This document shows, in pieces, positions 23,317 to 34,886 of a stretch of DNA of 64,000 nucleotides; within the stretch, counting starts at the first letter, position 1, and every line of letters begins with the position of its first letter. The notes under the pieces were generated by a model. The model saw only the letters and a list, made by a program, of their open reading frames with translations, searched no databases and was not told the origin of the DNA. The stretch spans positions 62,001-126,000 of the forward strand of contig JAURVB010012979.1 in assembly GCA_033002965.1 (NCBI GenBank), given 5' to 3'. Source of the DNA: Piper betle. Taxonomy: Eukaryota; Streptophyta; Magnoliopsida; Piperales; Piperaceae. The translations under genes and the position numbers were made by a program.

Positions 23317-24738
23317 AACATGAACTCATGTTTGAAAGTTGAGAAACCTATATGAAAGTGAAGTATACCATATTTCCTGATGTAAAGTCCTTGTTAATTA
23401 AAAGGAAAAGGAATAATCTCCATCCTTGCATCCCCCAAAGTTGAGGACTCACCTTTCATGTAAGTTGACAATTGGTGAGAGCAAGCATGATTCCAATGTA
23501 TTATGTCTTTCAATGCAGTAAATATTTATGTGCAAGCATAAGTTTGAACAAGTTCTTAGCAGAGTATCCTGGTTTGGTTTAGGGTTTTTTTATATACAGT
23601 TGTCTATCAACATGGACTCTCCATTCTTATGTCTTAAATTTTAATTAGTTTAATTTTTCAAAAGTTATATGACTCTTAGATTGAACAATACAAAAAATAA
23701 GGCATGTAGTATTTGAGATTTAATAATTTATGAAAAGTCGAAGTGGGATGAAAGAATTTGTAATTTAGATTGGGATGGTTCGAAACGAAGCGAATGAAGT
23801 GAGATTAATAACTCTAAATTCGAATAATGCAAAAGTTCAATGAAAATTTTGCATTTTGGGTTTGCTTCCAAATGTGAATAATTATGTAATTGATATTGGT
23901 TTCAATTGTTTATGGCATGATGAAATCTTGATTTAATTCGATATTCAATGCAATGCAAGCTTGATTTAAATTTTGATATGGTTCAAATAAAGTAAAAAAA
24001 AATTGTGCTGGTATTTTTTCGCTCAAAGATTGATACTTTTGTTTTGGAAATCAAAATTCAGATGTTCATATTTGATTCTTTTCAAAAAATTTACAAAGAA
24101 AACAAAAAGAAGGGTATGCGAAATAAGATGTAAGATAAAAATAAAAAGTTTTAAAATAGTAACAATATTATTTCATTGGCTCACGAAGTGATAAATATCT
24201 TATATAAAAAAGTTAACGGAAAATATTGTAAAAATTTTTTTAAAAAGGAGGAATACAAAATGGAGCGGGGTCTAAATTTATTTCTAATATCAAATAAATT
24301 TAAAGATGGATAAAAAGGCGGATAATTGTATTTAGTCTAATAACTAAAACCCGATTAGATTAATTGGCCTAATCATCCACCTAACAAATTATAGATTATT
24401 TGAAGCCCGCGGGCTACAGGAGGACCACCAATGCCCGTGGGGCCCACCGATCTGTCGTCTCCCCCATTAAAAAAGCGACCTTTCCACCCCCTCAGTCCCC
24501 AAACCCCCTCCCCCATTTTTTTGGTCTTTCCCAAGTCCAGAGCTGGGCCGGGGCTACTCCTCCCAAATCTTCCCTCCCCCTTCTTCTTTTTTTCTTTTTT
24601 TTCTTTTTGCTTATTTTCTTTTTTTTCTTCTTCCTCGGTCATTTATTTCCTCTTTATTTAGATTCTTTTTTTGGGTTTTTTTTTTTTTGTTCTGTCTTTG
24701 TTTGTTGGGAGTGGGAAAGATTGGATTTTGGGGGGAGA
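23317..24738. other. Spacer and pyrimidine-rich leader of the UBP1 gene
   Basis: After the SNM1-like block there is AT-rich DNA with no recognised gene to about 24390. From 24400 the strand turns strongly C- and then T-rich, with long poly-T stretches between 24585 and 24690, typical of a plant 5' leader. Open frames that run through this leader (24400 on) are in frame with the UBP1 start but are low complexity, and the ATG at 24739 begins the family's Gln-rich N-terminus. Confidence 0.45.
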
Positions 24739-27700
24739 ATGCAGCAGCAGAGGCTAAAGCAGCAAGCTTTGATGCAACAGGCTCTCCTGCAGCAGCAGCA
24801 GCACTCCCTTTATCATCCCGGCTTGTTGGCAGCTCCTCCTCAGGTTTTTAATCTGTGTGATTAATTTGTTTTTTGGGCTGATTTTGTTTTTAATGATGTT
24901 AGTAGGGCATCTTGGAGTTGTCATTCGTGTTGTTTATTTATGTGAATTTCGATAGCTTAGCCGGTTATCCTGAAAGCTTAAGTTTTTAGGAAATAATGGA
25001 AGAAAGTAGTAATAAGTTGAGGATTTCGGCGGTGATGTGTTTTTTTTTTTTGAAAAAAAGAAAAATTATAATTAGAAGACGCAATTTGGCTGCTTTTTTG
25101 TTTTTCCTTGTTGGGTTCATTTGCAAGCTTGATCTAGTTTGTATGGGTTTTACTTTACTATGTTTCATCCTCGTTCCTGTTGTTGTTTTAGTTGAACTCT
25201 TAGAAGAGAAAAGTGGAGGAAGAGAGAGATGTGGAGATGAAATTGTCAAAAAAGAAAAAATTGAAGTTGATCCTTTCTATTCTTCAAAGCTCAATTCATT
25301 GTTGGATTAACTTTCAATCCATTGGCTTCTTTTAGTCTGCTACCGTTAACCTGAATGCTACTTCTGGTCTAACTTCACATGAAATATTGTTAATTACATA
25401 AGAAACGCTGATGGGCCTGTGTTTAACTTGTTTCTCATTGTCAACAAATGCCCGTTCTGTTGTTTGAGTACTTTTCATCGTGCATTTGAGAAACTTTTGC
25501 CCGGTTGTGCTTCCTGGGAATGTAGTTTCAGCTGCTGATTTAAATTTTTCTTTTTTGCTTGGGCATATATTCTTCATATTCATTCATATCATGTCTCTTC
25601 ACAGTTGCATGATTGGATGCTTATGTTTTCCTAGTAGGCTGACGTACAAGTGGAAGATGTCTTTTCTTGTGGCGACTGAAAAATTAGTTTCTTGCGCCGC
25701 TCTTTCTTTTGTTTAGAATTTTATTTTGTACGATGGAGGTGTCATTTTGAGTGTTACGATTGATCTTGTAGCGTGATAGTTTCCTTCTCTTTTTTTTTTA
25801 ACTTTGCTTCATTTTTTCTTTATTTGTTATTTGCAGCTGGAGCCCATTCCAAGTGGGAATCTTCCTCCTGGCCTTGATTCAAGTTCATGCCGCAGTGTGT
25901 GAGTGTCATGATCGCATTTTTTTTAAAACTTCTTTAACCTTTTTATTTGTTGCATTTGTTGTTGCTTGTTGTTTAGCCTTTACTACCCGCATTGCATTGA
26001 AGTCATCTTTGTTTCTTTGTAATCTTTATCTCACATTTTGCTAGTGTTCTGTTTGTAGGTTTTGCTTATATTCTTCTCTTACTTCTATTGTGACTGTCTT
26101 TATTTTTAAAAATGTTTGTGCATCATTATTTATTGGATGATTCTTATATTTTATTAATCTTTCCTAGCATTTCTGTAAGTATTTACTTTTTTTTTCCTGT
26201 TATTGTAGGTATGTCGGTAACATTCATTCTCAAGTTACTGACGCACTTCTGCAGGAAGTTTTTCAAAACACTGGGCCGCTTGAAGGATGCAAACTTATCC
26301 GGAAAGATAAGGTTAGTTATACAAAAGAATTGTTTTTATTTACCTGCATTCAGCCTTGTATCCTTTAGGTGGTTGATCAGGAAACTGGGATGCCATGGAG
26401 TTTTCACTTGCTCTATTATTTTTTTGTATGGCCTGCTCAATTATTTTACATTTTTAGCTTCTCAGTAATCTTCCTCGTGACTATAGCACGTTTAAGTTTT
26501 GTAAACAAATGCATTGCTCATCGTTTTTAGGGTACAGTTAATTAAAACTATTTGTTCACTTAGTTTTCACTTTTTTGGTATTTTTGCTGTAAACTTAGTG
26601 TTATTTTTTAGAATTTTGGTGTCTGATGCTTTTGGTTTCTGCAGTCATCGTATGGCTTTGTTGATTACTTTGATCGCAGATCAGCAGCCCTTGCAATTAT
26701 GACCCTCAACGGAAGGCATCTGTATGTTTGCCCCTCTGATACTTGTTTTATCTTATAGCACTTCCAATACAACAATTATCTTATGGTACATCCAATATTG
26801 TCTTTCAGGTTTGGCCAGCCAATTAAAGTTAACTGGGCTTATGCCAGTGGCCAAAGGGAGGATACCGTCAGGTTTGCCTACTACTCTTGCACTGTTCTTT
26901 TTTCGTTATCTAGTCAATGAGTTATTTCCTTATATGTGTACATATGCAGGTCATTACAATATCTTTGTTGGTGATCTTAGCCCAGAGATTACTGATGCTT
27001 CCTTATTTGCATGCTTTTCTGGTTATCCAAGTTGCTCGTGAGTACTCACAATAATTGCATTGTTACCCATTCTATATATAAAATTTGTAATATTCTTTGA
27101 ATATAGTGATAACAAGTTTCATTGGTCAAATATATGTTTTAATGTGTTCTTGGATAAATTGTCATATGCTGAACAGATTAGTTTTTGTTTGCAGAGATGC
27201 TCGAGTAATGTGGGATCAAAAAACTGGCCGCTCGAGAGGATTTGGATTTGTGTCTTTTAGGAGTCAACAGGTAAAATTGTTCACTTATGTAATGAGATTC
27301 ATTATCATCTTAATTTAAATCAGATGAGCATCCTTTTGTTTACTTGTTTTTTCTTTTATTTCTTTTTTTGTCAGGATGCACAAAGTGCTATAAATGATCT
27401 TACTGGTATGTAAAATCGTCAAAGTGGGTAATCCTAATATTGCAATTATACGAGATTTTTATTCCTTCGAGAAATGGTTTTGACAATGATCGTGTTGCTT
27501 TACACCATCTGCTTTGTTTTGAAAGAAAGTGGGAATCAATCTGAAAGGATTGTGGGTTATAACTTGTGTGTAGGAAAATGGTTAGGGAGTCGTCAAATTC
27601 GTTGCAACTGGGCTACGAAAGGTGCTGGTTCAAGTGAGGAGAAACAAAACTCTGATGGGAAAAGCGTTGTGGAGCTTACAATTGGATCATCTGGCAAGTC

Positions 27701-28967
27701 CTGTATATTGTAATTGTTAATGTGATCTTTAGGGTATTGATATAGATGTATTTGCATGTTGGTTTTGCCTAATCCTAATGTTGTTTGTTTCTACAGAAAA
27801 TGGTCAGGAAGCCAGCAATGAAGAATCACCAGAGAACAATCCTCAGTATACTACTGTATACGTTGGAAACCTTGCTCCTGAGGTCAGGCTCGTCTCTTTT
27901 TTTTTTAATTTTTTTTTCCTGGCCTGCAAAGTAAATGTTTATTGCATCATCCTTTTTATATGAAGCCATTTTTTTCCCCTGAACTATCTATCTATACAGG
28001 CTGTAGTCTTTAGATAGAGTTCGACTATGTCTCTGGGTTATTTGATGGCCAACTCTGCTAAAGTGTTTTAGCAGTGATATTCTTTTGTCAGTACGGAGGT
28101 GAAAATCTGAGAAGCTTGGTGTGAAAATGTTTAATACCACGTCCAAGCATAACTCACCTCTCGGTTGTCTTGATGGTTTTGTGTTATTACCTTTGTTGCT
28201 GGTGGTATCGTCAGTGCAGCTTGTGGTTTGCAGCTAGGGAACAGCAACTTATAGATATTTTACCCTTTAGACATTGGCAAAATCTCGTTATCACTGGTTA
28301 TACATTATCTAATGGTTTGTGGTTTATGTTCTTCAGGTCTCTCAGCTTGAGCTCCATAGGCAATTCCATTCTCTTGGTGCAGGAACAGTAGAGGATGTTC
28401 GTATCCAGCGTGACAAAGGTTTTGGTTTTGTAAGATATAGCACACATGCTGAGGCAGCTCTAGCTATCCAGATGGGCAATGGAAGATACCTGTACGGAAA
28501 GCCCATAAAGGTAGAATAGGATTTTATCTGCTTAATGAAACATGTATATCAATGTGTGCTTTAGTTTTCGATGTTGACAAAAGCTTATGTTTTTTTTTCC
28601 CTTTTTTTTTCTCTTGGAAGGCTATAAACCTGTAGTACTATTTTTATGAAATTTATTGTGTTATTTTCGCAGTGTTCATGGGGCAGCAAGCCAACGCCCC
28701 CAGGAACAACATCAACTCCTTTACCTCCACCTGCCGCTGCACCTTTCCCTGGTCTTTCGGCTGCAGACCTCCTTGCATATGAGCGTCAGTTAGCCTTGGA
28801 GCAAAATGGGTGCAAACCCGGCAGCGGCCCTTATGCATGCCCAAGGACAGCATGCTCTAAAGCAAGCTGCTGCCATGGGAGTGGGAGCAGCAGGGGGCAG
28901 TCAGGCCATATATGACGGCGGATTGCAGAATGTTGCAGCAGCTCAGCAGCTCATGTACTACCAGTAA
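24739..28967 (+). CDS. UBP1: UBP1-type oligouridylate-binding protein with three RRMs (frame broken twice)
   Basis: Twelve exons: 24739-24843, 25837-25898, 26209-26311, 26645-26721, 26809-26871, 26950-27037, 27195-27270, 27375-27405, 27574-27693, 27797-27882, 28337-28510 and 28673-28967. The product would be about 425 aa, as in the family. A Gln-rich N-terminus precedes RRM1 ([15 protein letters not shown]), RRM2 ([14 protein letters not shown]) and RRM3 ([14 protein letters not shown]); the tail ends [13 protein letters not shown]1 proteins resemble TIA-1, bind U-rich introns and 3' UTRs in the nucleus and enter stress granules. Two exons each carry one surplus base: exon 5 (63 instead of 62 bases, near 26867) and exon 12 (295 instead of 294, near 28797). 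As read, translation would end early. All other junctions keep phase. The intron after 27693 has a GC donor (gcaagt). Sequence error or recent inactivation are both possible; the family call is secure. Confidence 0.9.
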
Positions 28968-30509
28968 TGGGGGTAATTATACTTTCAAGATGGTGGATAA
29001 CGCTTGACAGTTATCGTTATTAAAAATGTGAGATGTGCTCGAACTTTTTTCTTCTTGCTGTATTATTTGCTTAAAGTAACTGGATTGAAATCTGTATAAA
29101 CATGCGTTAACTTGGATAGTGTTGTTCTGTAGCAGTGAAATCACAATGCTTGACTGCTTGCAAATGGTATTTCTAGTTTGGCAGAGCTGGTGTATAAATT
29201 GTTCTGATGATGGCATTTGCCATATGCATTACATCTGATAGTTGCCAAGTTGTGTAGTTCGATCGTCATATCGGTTCGGTGGACGGTGCCTCTGGAGCGA
29301 TGATTCTCGGCATAGCTTGGAATTGGGGCATTTAAGTGCTTGTTATTATGGACTGCAATACTTTTACAGATTGACCATATCAGTATGAACAAAAATTTGT
29401 ATACTAATTTGGGTTTAATCCAGATTTATATTCATCGCATATATACACGAATTTTGCTCCAGAAACTTTAAATTCAACTTCAAATTTTAAACTCTAAATT
29501 TTATTATATTCTAATCATTAAATTTTGACACAGAGAGTTCGACCCGGTGCGTACTTTTTATCTTTGTAGTTTTTTCATTTTTCAACGTAAAAATTTTCAA
29601 TGAGGTGATTTTTTATCTAACGCAGCGTTAAAGTTAAGTTTTGAACTCAGTTTTTGTTTGTTAACTAACAAATTTGTGTAAAATTTAGTACTTATGTTTG
29701 ATGTCAAACTAAATTTATACCTCAATGAATCTAACCATCTATTTATGCCTCATCGTAAGGACGACACAATCACAAGCGAGCAACTATTTATTTAAGTGAT
29801 CTACTAATCACTAAAAATTTACAATGAACATTAATTGCTTTTACGACGGACTGCACACGAAATCACCTTCATATATAACATTTTTCCCAACTGCAAGATG
29901 TTTTTTACAGGGCATCTGCAAATGATGTTGCACAACCTTTTTTAACATTGTCAGAATTGACATTTAGATAATCCAAAAGGTTCAGCTTTGATTCTTTGAA
30001 CCTGTAATGGAAAAAAATTTAAAAAAATAAACCTCAGATTCATAATGTTTTGTTCGAGTTTTTGCTCCTACAGTGACAGTGCAGAGATTAGGAAGCTCTG
30101 ATGAACAAACACTTGACTACCCAATGATCCATGATCTCCCATAAAGCTATTGTCATGCATTGAAAAAAACCCAGAAAAGTTCAATTCTTCCTTTTTTTAA
30201 AAAAATTTATTCTGAATCTCCCATCTTCTGCAAATTCGGATCACTCCAAGTTCTTCAAAAAAAAAAGGATTTCAAAGACTTTGCATTGACATGTTAGAAA
30301 AGAAGCACTAGCTTCATTTTCCCCCACAACTCCACCCAAAAAGAAAAAAAAAGTCTACTTACACAATTACACCGCAAAATTTCGTTCCCAACCAATCAAT
30401 TCTTCTCTATATCACCTCTTTAGTTAAGATAATAATTATGTATACATATGTCGCGAGTAGCCGCCGGCCGGCGAGCCTCTTGCCGTTAAAAGCAACTTCC
30501 GGCGACGAT
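28968..30509. other. Convergent spacer between UBP1 and FLZ genes
   Basis: The first 350-450 bases are probably the UBP1 3' UTR. The rest is AT-rich and lacks recognisable genes. Since the FLZ gene ends on the opposite strand at 30510, the two genes converge here and both 3' UTRs fall in this stretch. Nothing else can be supported. Confidence 0.45.
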
Positions 30510-31294
30510 CTACGCCGCGGCAATCCCAGGGAGGAATAACTGGCCATGGGCCGTGGCCAAAACAGTGACATCGGAAGCCTTGGTGACCTCGGAGCCGCAT
30601 GTTTCCATGTACTCGTCGCTCACTATCTGCTGGTACCGGCACTCCACACTACAGAACGCCTTCTCCCCTGCAATAAATCCACAGCCAGAAAGTGAGAAAG
30701 ATCGAACCTTTTTTTAAGCTTTTTCAACCATTAATGGCGTCGGTAATAGCTTGGTGGCTAGGTACAGAGGTGGTGAGGGTGGAGGGGACGAAGTTTACCG
30801 GTACATAAATATGTCTTTGCCGTGGAGCTTTTTGTGGCAGAGGTAGCAGTAACTGAGGAAGTCCGACGGTAAAAATCCAATCTTTTCGCCGCCGAAGCCC
30901 GTCGGCGACGCCATGAACGCCTCGAACACGCCCCTGTTTCTGGGTTCATCCTGATTCGGAGCTCCGGGGAGGCCGACCTCGGCGCCGTCGTAGTACACCG
31001 TCGTCACCGGCGGCTGCTCGGGGAGCTGCGGCAGGTCACGCAAGTGTAGCTCTCGGAGTCGGTCCAGTCCGCCGCTGGCAGCGCCCGAGCGGCGGCGGCG
31101 GAGATCGGCCGGGGACTGCAGACGACTGCGGGCTTGTGGCCGTGGCCGGGCTTGTCGAGCGCAGCCACGATGCCGAGGCCGACGCCGTCGGAGTCGTAGC
31201 TCCACCGGTTGGGGCTCCTCGGGCTGGTGGCCGGAGAAGGTGACCGGCGGCGGTCGCCAGTGAGGATCGGCGCCGGCAATCGCTTGGGGAGCAT
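30510..31294 (-). CDS. FCS-like zinc finger (FLZ, DUF581) protein, frame broken
   Basis: Two exons on the minus strand: 31294-30799 and 30667-30510. The FLZ domain is split by the intron: FLSYCYLCHKKLHGKDIFMYR at the end of exon 1, and KAFCSVECRYQQIVSDEY at the start of exon 2. Its cysteines form the zinc-binding FCS-like motif. FLZ proteins are plant-specific scaffolds that bind SnRK1 kinase subunits. The upstream half contains DWTDSESYTCVTC, typical of the family. The frame breaks between that segment and PEQPPVTTVYYDG (near plus 31015), apparently one base missing in a C-rich run, and again at the start of exon 2, where GGGAGAAGG does not continue the phase of exon 1. Restoring the phase would give about 215-220 aa, normal for this family. 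Exon 1 is very GC-rich. Either sequence error or a pseudogene. Confidence 0.85.
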
Positions 31295-34200
31295 GGGAGG
31301 AGGAAGGGAGTGGTGGCGTTGGGAAGCGGTTGGTCTTGGGCGTGTATAAATAGAAATGGCGGGGCTCTAACAAAAAAACATGAAATTATATATATTTTTT
31401 AGTTTAAAAGTTGGTTTTTTTAAAAAAAAAAATTGTGAACTGCAAAGTGGTTTTGTTTATTTTATATTTGGAAAATGGTGTAAAAAAAAAAAGATTCCTA
31501 CATCCAACTCAATGACTGGAACTTACCCAATAGGAAATTTAATTCATTCAAGTTAATTATTAATAAATAAATAAGTAGGTGGGAGTAGAATTCACAATCT
31601 CTTCTAATTAAAATTAAGAATATATATAATTTAGTGTGGATTTATATATAAGCTCAGTAATATTATAACCATCAGTTGATATTATTTCGCTATTATTTTT
31701 TTCAATCCAATAAAATTATTTTTCTCGTTTAATTGTCTTTACCATAATTTAATAGTTAGTATTAATTTAGAATGACATAAAAATATTCTTGCTAGTAATA
31801 TCTTTCAATTTAGTCTTATATTTAATATCATATTAAGATAAAAAAATTTATAAATAAGAATGAACTATAAAAATCTTTAATTTTGTTAACTACATTCGTT
31901 CTTTATTAAATAATGGGCTAGACTAAAGATATTGGCTAAAGTTACAATTATGAGTCAAGGATAGATTGAATTGAGGTTAGTAATGGACCAAATATAGAAA
32001 TTTCGAGGGCGAAAATTTTTAAAGTAGATAAATTATAAAATCTGTCAACTTAATTTTATGTCTAATACCTATTAAGATAAAATATAAAAATATATTATAA
32101 ATTTTTAACTTAGCTAACTATAATTAAAGAAATGAATTATTCTATTATATTATACTTTGGTGGGTGTCAGTACATGTTAGCTGGTATAACTTTTTTTTTC
32201 TAATTGTTAAGTATTATATACCTTATATGATATAATATGAGATAATTTCTACTTACGTTTATTTTTATTTGTACCTAAGTATTTACATACAGCCATGTAC
32301 TAATCAACTGCAAGTATACATATTTATATAACTAATAGAATTAATAATTACTTCTAGAGCTTAAGCTTTTGATATAATTTTTAAAAATTTTAACTTTTAT
32401 GTTTGAGTAGTAGATAGGAGGCAGGTAGAATAAAGAAAGGTAATTTTAAATAATTAATTAAAAGTTTTACACAATAAATCATAATATTTTGTGTATAAGC
32501 ATAATAAAATTCATTTTTCTATAATTATTAAAAAAAGGATTTTTAATTGTATATGCAATTATTTATATATTTATAATAAAGTACTGATATTTGTATTGCT
32601 TGTATTAAAAAAATTTGTATATAATATAGTGGTTAATATGGCAATTAAAAATAGAATTATTTAATGTGTGGGCCCTCTGTCTTTTCCTGAAGAATATTAG
32701 TACGTGTCACGTAAGAATGGGACTTGTGTGAAAGCTACTTTTTTTCATGTAGCAAAATAGATAAAGTTAAAAAATAGAAGGGCCTTTATGTTATTTATTA
32801 GAAAAGAAGGAGGTACTGATTAATAAATGCCTTTAATTTATTACTTTTTTCCAATTTTACCCTCTTGACTTTTGTAACGTCCGTGAAGCATTTAAAATGT
32901 GTTAATCAGGGGAGGAAAACGTTTTTCTTTTAAAAAAATTGATAAAACTGAATATAAAATTTAGCTATAAAATTGACAACAGTGCCCAATTATTTATAAA
33001 AATATGATGGCACATAAACTTTAGTAGATGAAAATTTCAAAAATTTCACATTATCAAATCTTATTATCCAATATATTTACTGGATTTATACGTTAAGTAA
33101 TACACAAATATTAAAAATTTTAAATTTATATTTTATAGAATCAAATGGATGTTTTCATATTTAAGTATAATAATATATTAAATAATTGGTTATAAATATT
33201 TTTTATTTTGTCTTGGGTTGTTAGTTCTTATAAGATTTAATTCTTTATTTATTATTCGTATTGATAGTAATTTTAATGAATATGTAAATACCAAAATAAA
33301 TTGAGTTTTTTTTATTTTTAATAATAATATAAATGCTACAGGGTTTACATTTACGTTATGATATTTATTTTATATATTTAACTAACGACTATTTATAAAG
33401 CCTCATATTTTAAAAGAGAAAATAACTTAAAAAGTTATTTTTTAAAATTATTTCTTTGTTTAATACTTTAAAGGAACATAAAAATAAAAGATATCCTTTC
33501 AAAATAAAAAAATTTTAAAAAATAATAATAAAAGATAGGGTGGCTTCTTTTTTTTAACACTAACGCCGTTAACACACACATTTATAATGCGCGGGAATGG
33601 AGGGTAAATTTGGTAATATGAAAAGATTGTTACTCAGCAGAGACGTGACGCCTCCATCAACGCCATTTCTCAATCTTTTAAATTCTCTGTACTCGCGGGC
33701 CCACCACACCTCTTCTTAGAATCTTACGTGGAACTCTTCCATTGGTCGTTTCCCCAAAGATCACGTGCGACCTTCACTGGGCTCCACAGAGCACGCCCGC
33801 CCCCAATGCAGCCTTTTTTTGTCTTTACTTTTTTTTCTTTTAATTTTTTTTATTTTAAAAGTGTTTTATCAACTTTTTAGTATCTCCTCCGTTTCTTTTA
33901 CAACAATATTTTCATGAAAAGTTCTCATTTGGCTCCAAAATAAAGAAAAAGAAAAAGTTCTCATTTTTATATTAAAAATAAGAATTCAGATTAAGCATAA
34001 ATACATTTTGATTTTGGGATAAATTTTCATACAAAATATATTTTCCTTATATTTTATAGTGCACGCAAATGCTATTTACAATCTCGGCTATTGAAAAAAG
34101 CCAATAAAATTTTTCAGTGTGTATATTAAAATTAATTTTTTAATTTTTATAAAAATATTATATATAAAACTCATTCAATAAAATTGATTTGACAAAGTCT

Positions 34201-34538
34201 AATCAGGATTATCTCAAAACCCCATCTACTAAGGGAATTTTTTTGACTAAAAAACTTCACCCACTTTATATTTTATAGTAAATAGTATAAATAAATAAAT
34301 GATTATTTTTAATTTCTATTTATTTATAACACAAAAAATAAATAGATTGGTGATATAATTGATATATTATTATTCACAAACTCCCACAGGCGACAAGCAT
34401 ATTTTTAATCGTAAGAAAGTCAAAGTGACGACGTGTACCGGGGCCCACGGCATTATTCTTTCCTCCCGGGGATTAATCATTTTGTCCGCATCCGGACCCG
34501 CTAAGCTCCAAAGTGGGCCCGAGTCTCTGCATCTAGAC
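31295..34538. other. AT-rich spacer upstream of the FLZ gene
   Basis: Promoter of the FLZ gene lies in the first part; I see no clear TATA box assignment. The remainder is AT-rich with a TRIM-like repeat at about 31790-32165 (listed separately). A more GC-rich island at about 33570-33810 contains 'cgcgggaatgg', 'gcgggcccacc' and a 'tcacgtgc' G-box; a second at 34420-34580 also has GGCCCAC words. These islands look like promoter fragments, but no gene follows that I can recognise. Confidence 0.4.
31790..32165. mobile_element. TRIM-like element, copy 1 (degenerate)
   Basis: The block matches a second block at about 58974-59430 in order: 'tttaatatca/tttaatattt', 'ttataaataagaat', 'taattt.gttaact', 'attaaataatggg.t', 'agtcaa', 'aaatttt.taaa/ctaaggt..gta', 'aaatct.tcaactta.tt', 'tctaatac' and 'ttagctaac/ttagccat'. 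The start-like and end-like parts also resemble each other, as short terminal direct repeats would. Size and structure fit a terminal-repeat retrotransposon in miniature. No protein is encoded. The exact ends are uncertain. Confidence 0.45.
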
Positions 34539-34552
34539 GGCCCACGTGGGCC
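34539..34552. promoter_or_regulatory. Palindromic G-box flanked by site II elements
   Basis: GGCCCACGTGGGCC is a perfect 14 bp palindrome. It joins a CACGTG G-box (bHLH/bZIP site) with TGGGCC/GGCCCA halves (TCP-type site II). Further GGGCCC words lie within 130 bases on each side, so the cluster looks like a housekeeping-type promoter, yet no intact gene follows within 2 kb. Confidence 0.5.
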
Positions 34553-34828
34553 TTCTTAATTTCCGTGGGGCCCGCTCGATCGAAACCTCAGTTTTGTCTC
34601 TTAGTAAGAGGTTTCTTTTGTCAATTCAATTTATAAAATCAAATTTGTATATAGTTCTCAACCTTATAATTATTTAAATTATTTTAGATTTTAATTAAGT
34701 TTTTTCCCCAAGAAGAGTTTAATTATGTTACTGCTTTGATGCATGCATGATTCTATTTTTTCCACTTCAGAATTGTTTAATGGTGATGTTATATTAGTGT
34801 TTGATGATAGTTTATATGATAATTTCAG

Positions 34829-34886
34829 GGTTATGATACTTAGCAAGAAAACAGGTCAAGCAATTCCAATTGGCAGAATGATGTAA
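34829..34886 (+). other. Possible orphan 3' terminal exon
   Basis: After a clean acceptor (aatttcag) the sequence reads VMILSKKTGQAIPIGRMM and stops with TAA at 34884-34886. The following 150 bases are T-rich and look like a 3' UTR. I do not recognise the family, and I cannot find matching upstream exons between the promoter-like island at 34420-34620 and this point. It may be the last exon of a small gene whose first exon I cannot see, or a remnant. Confidence 0.3.
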
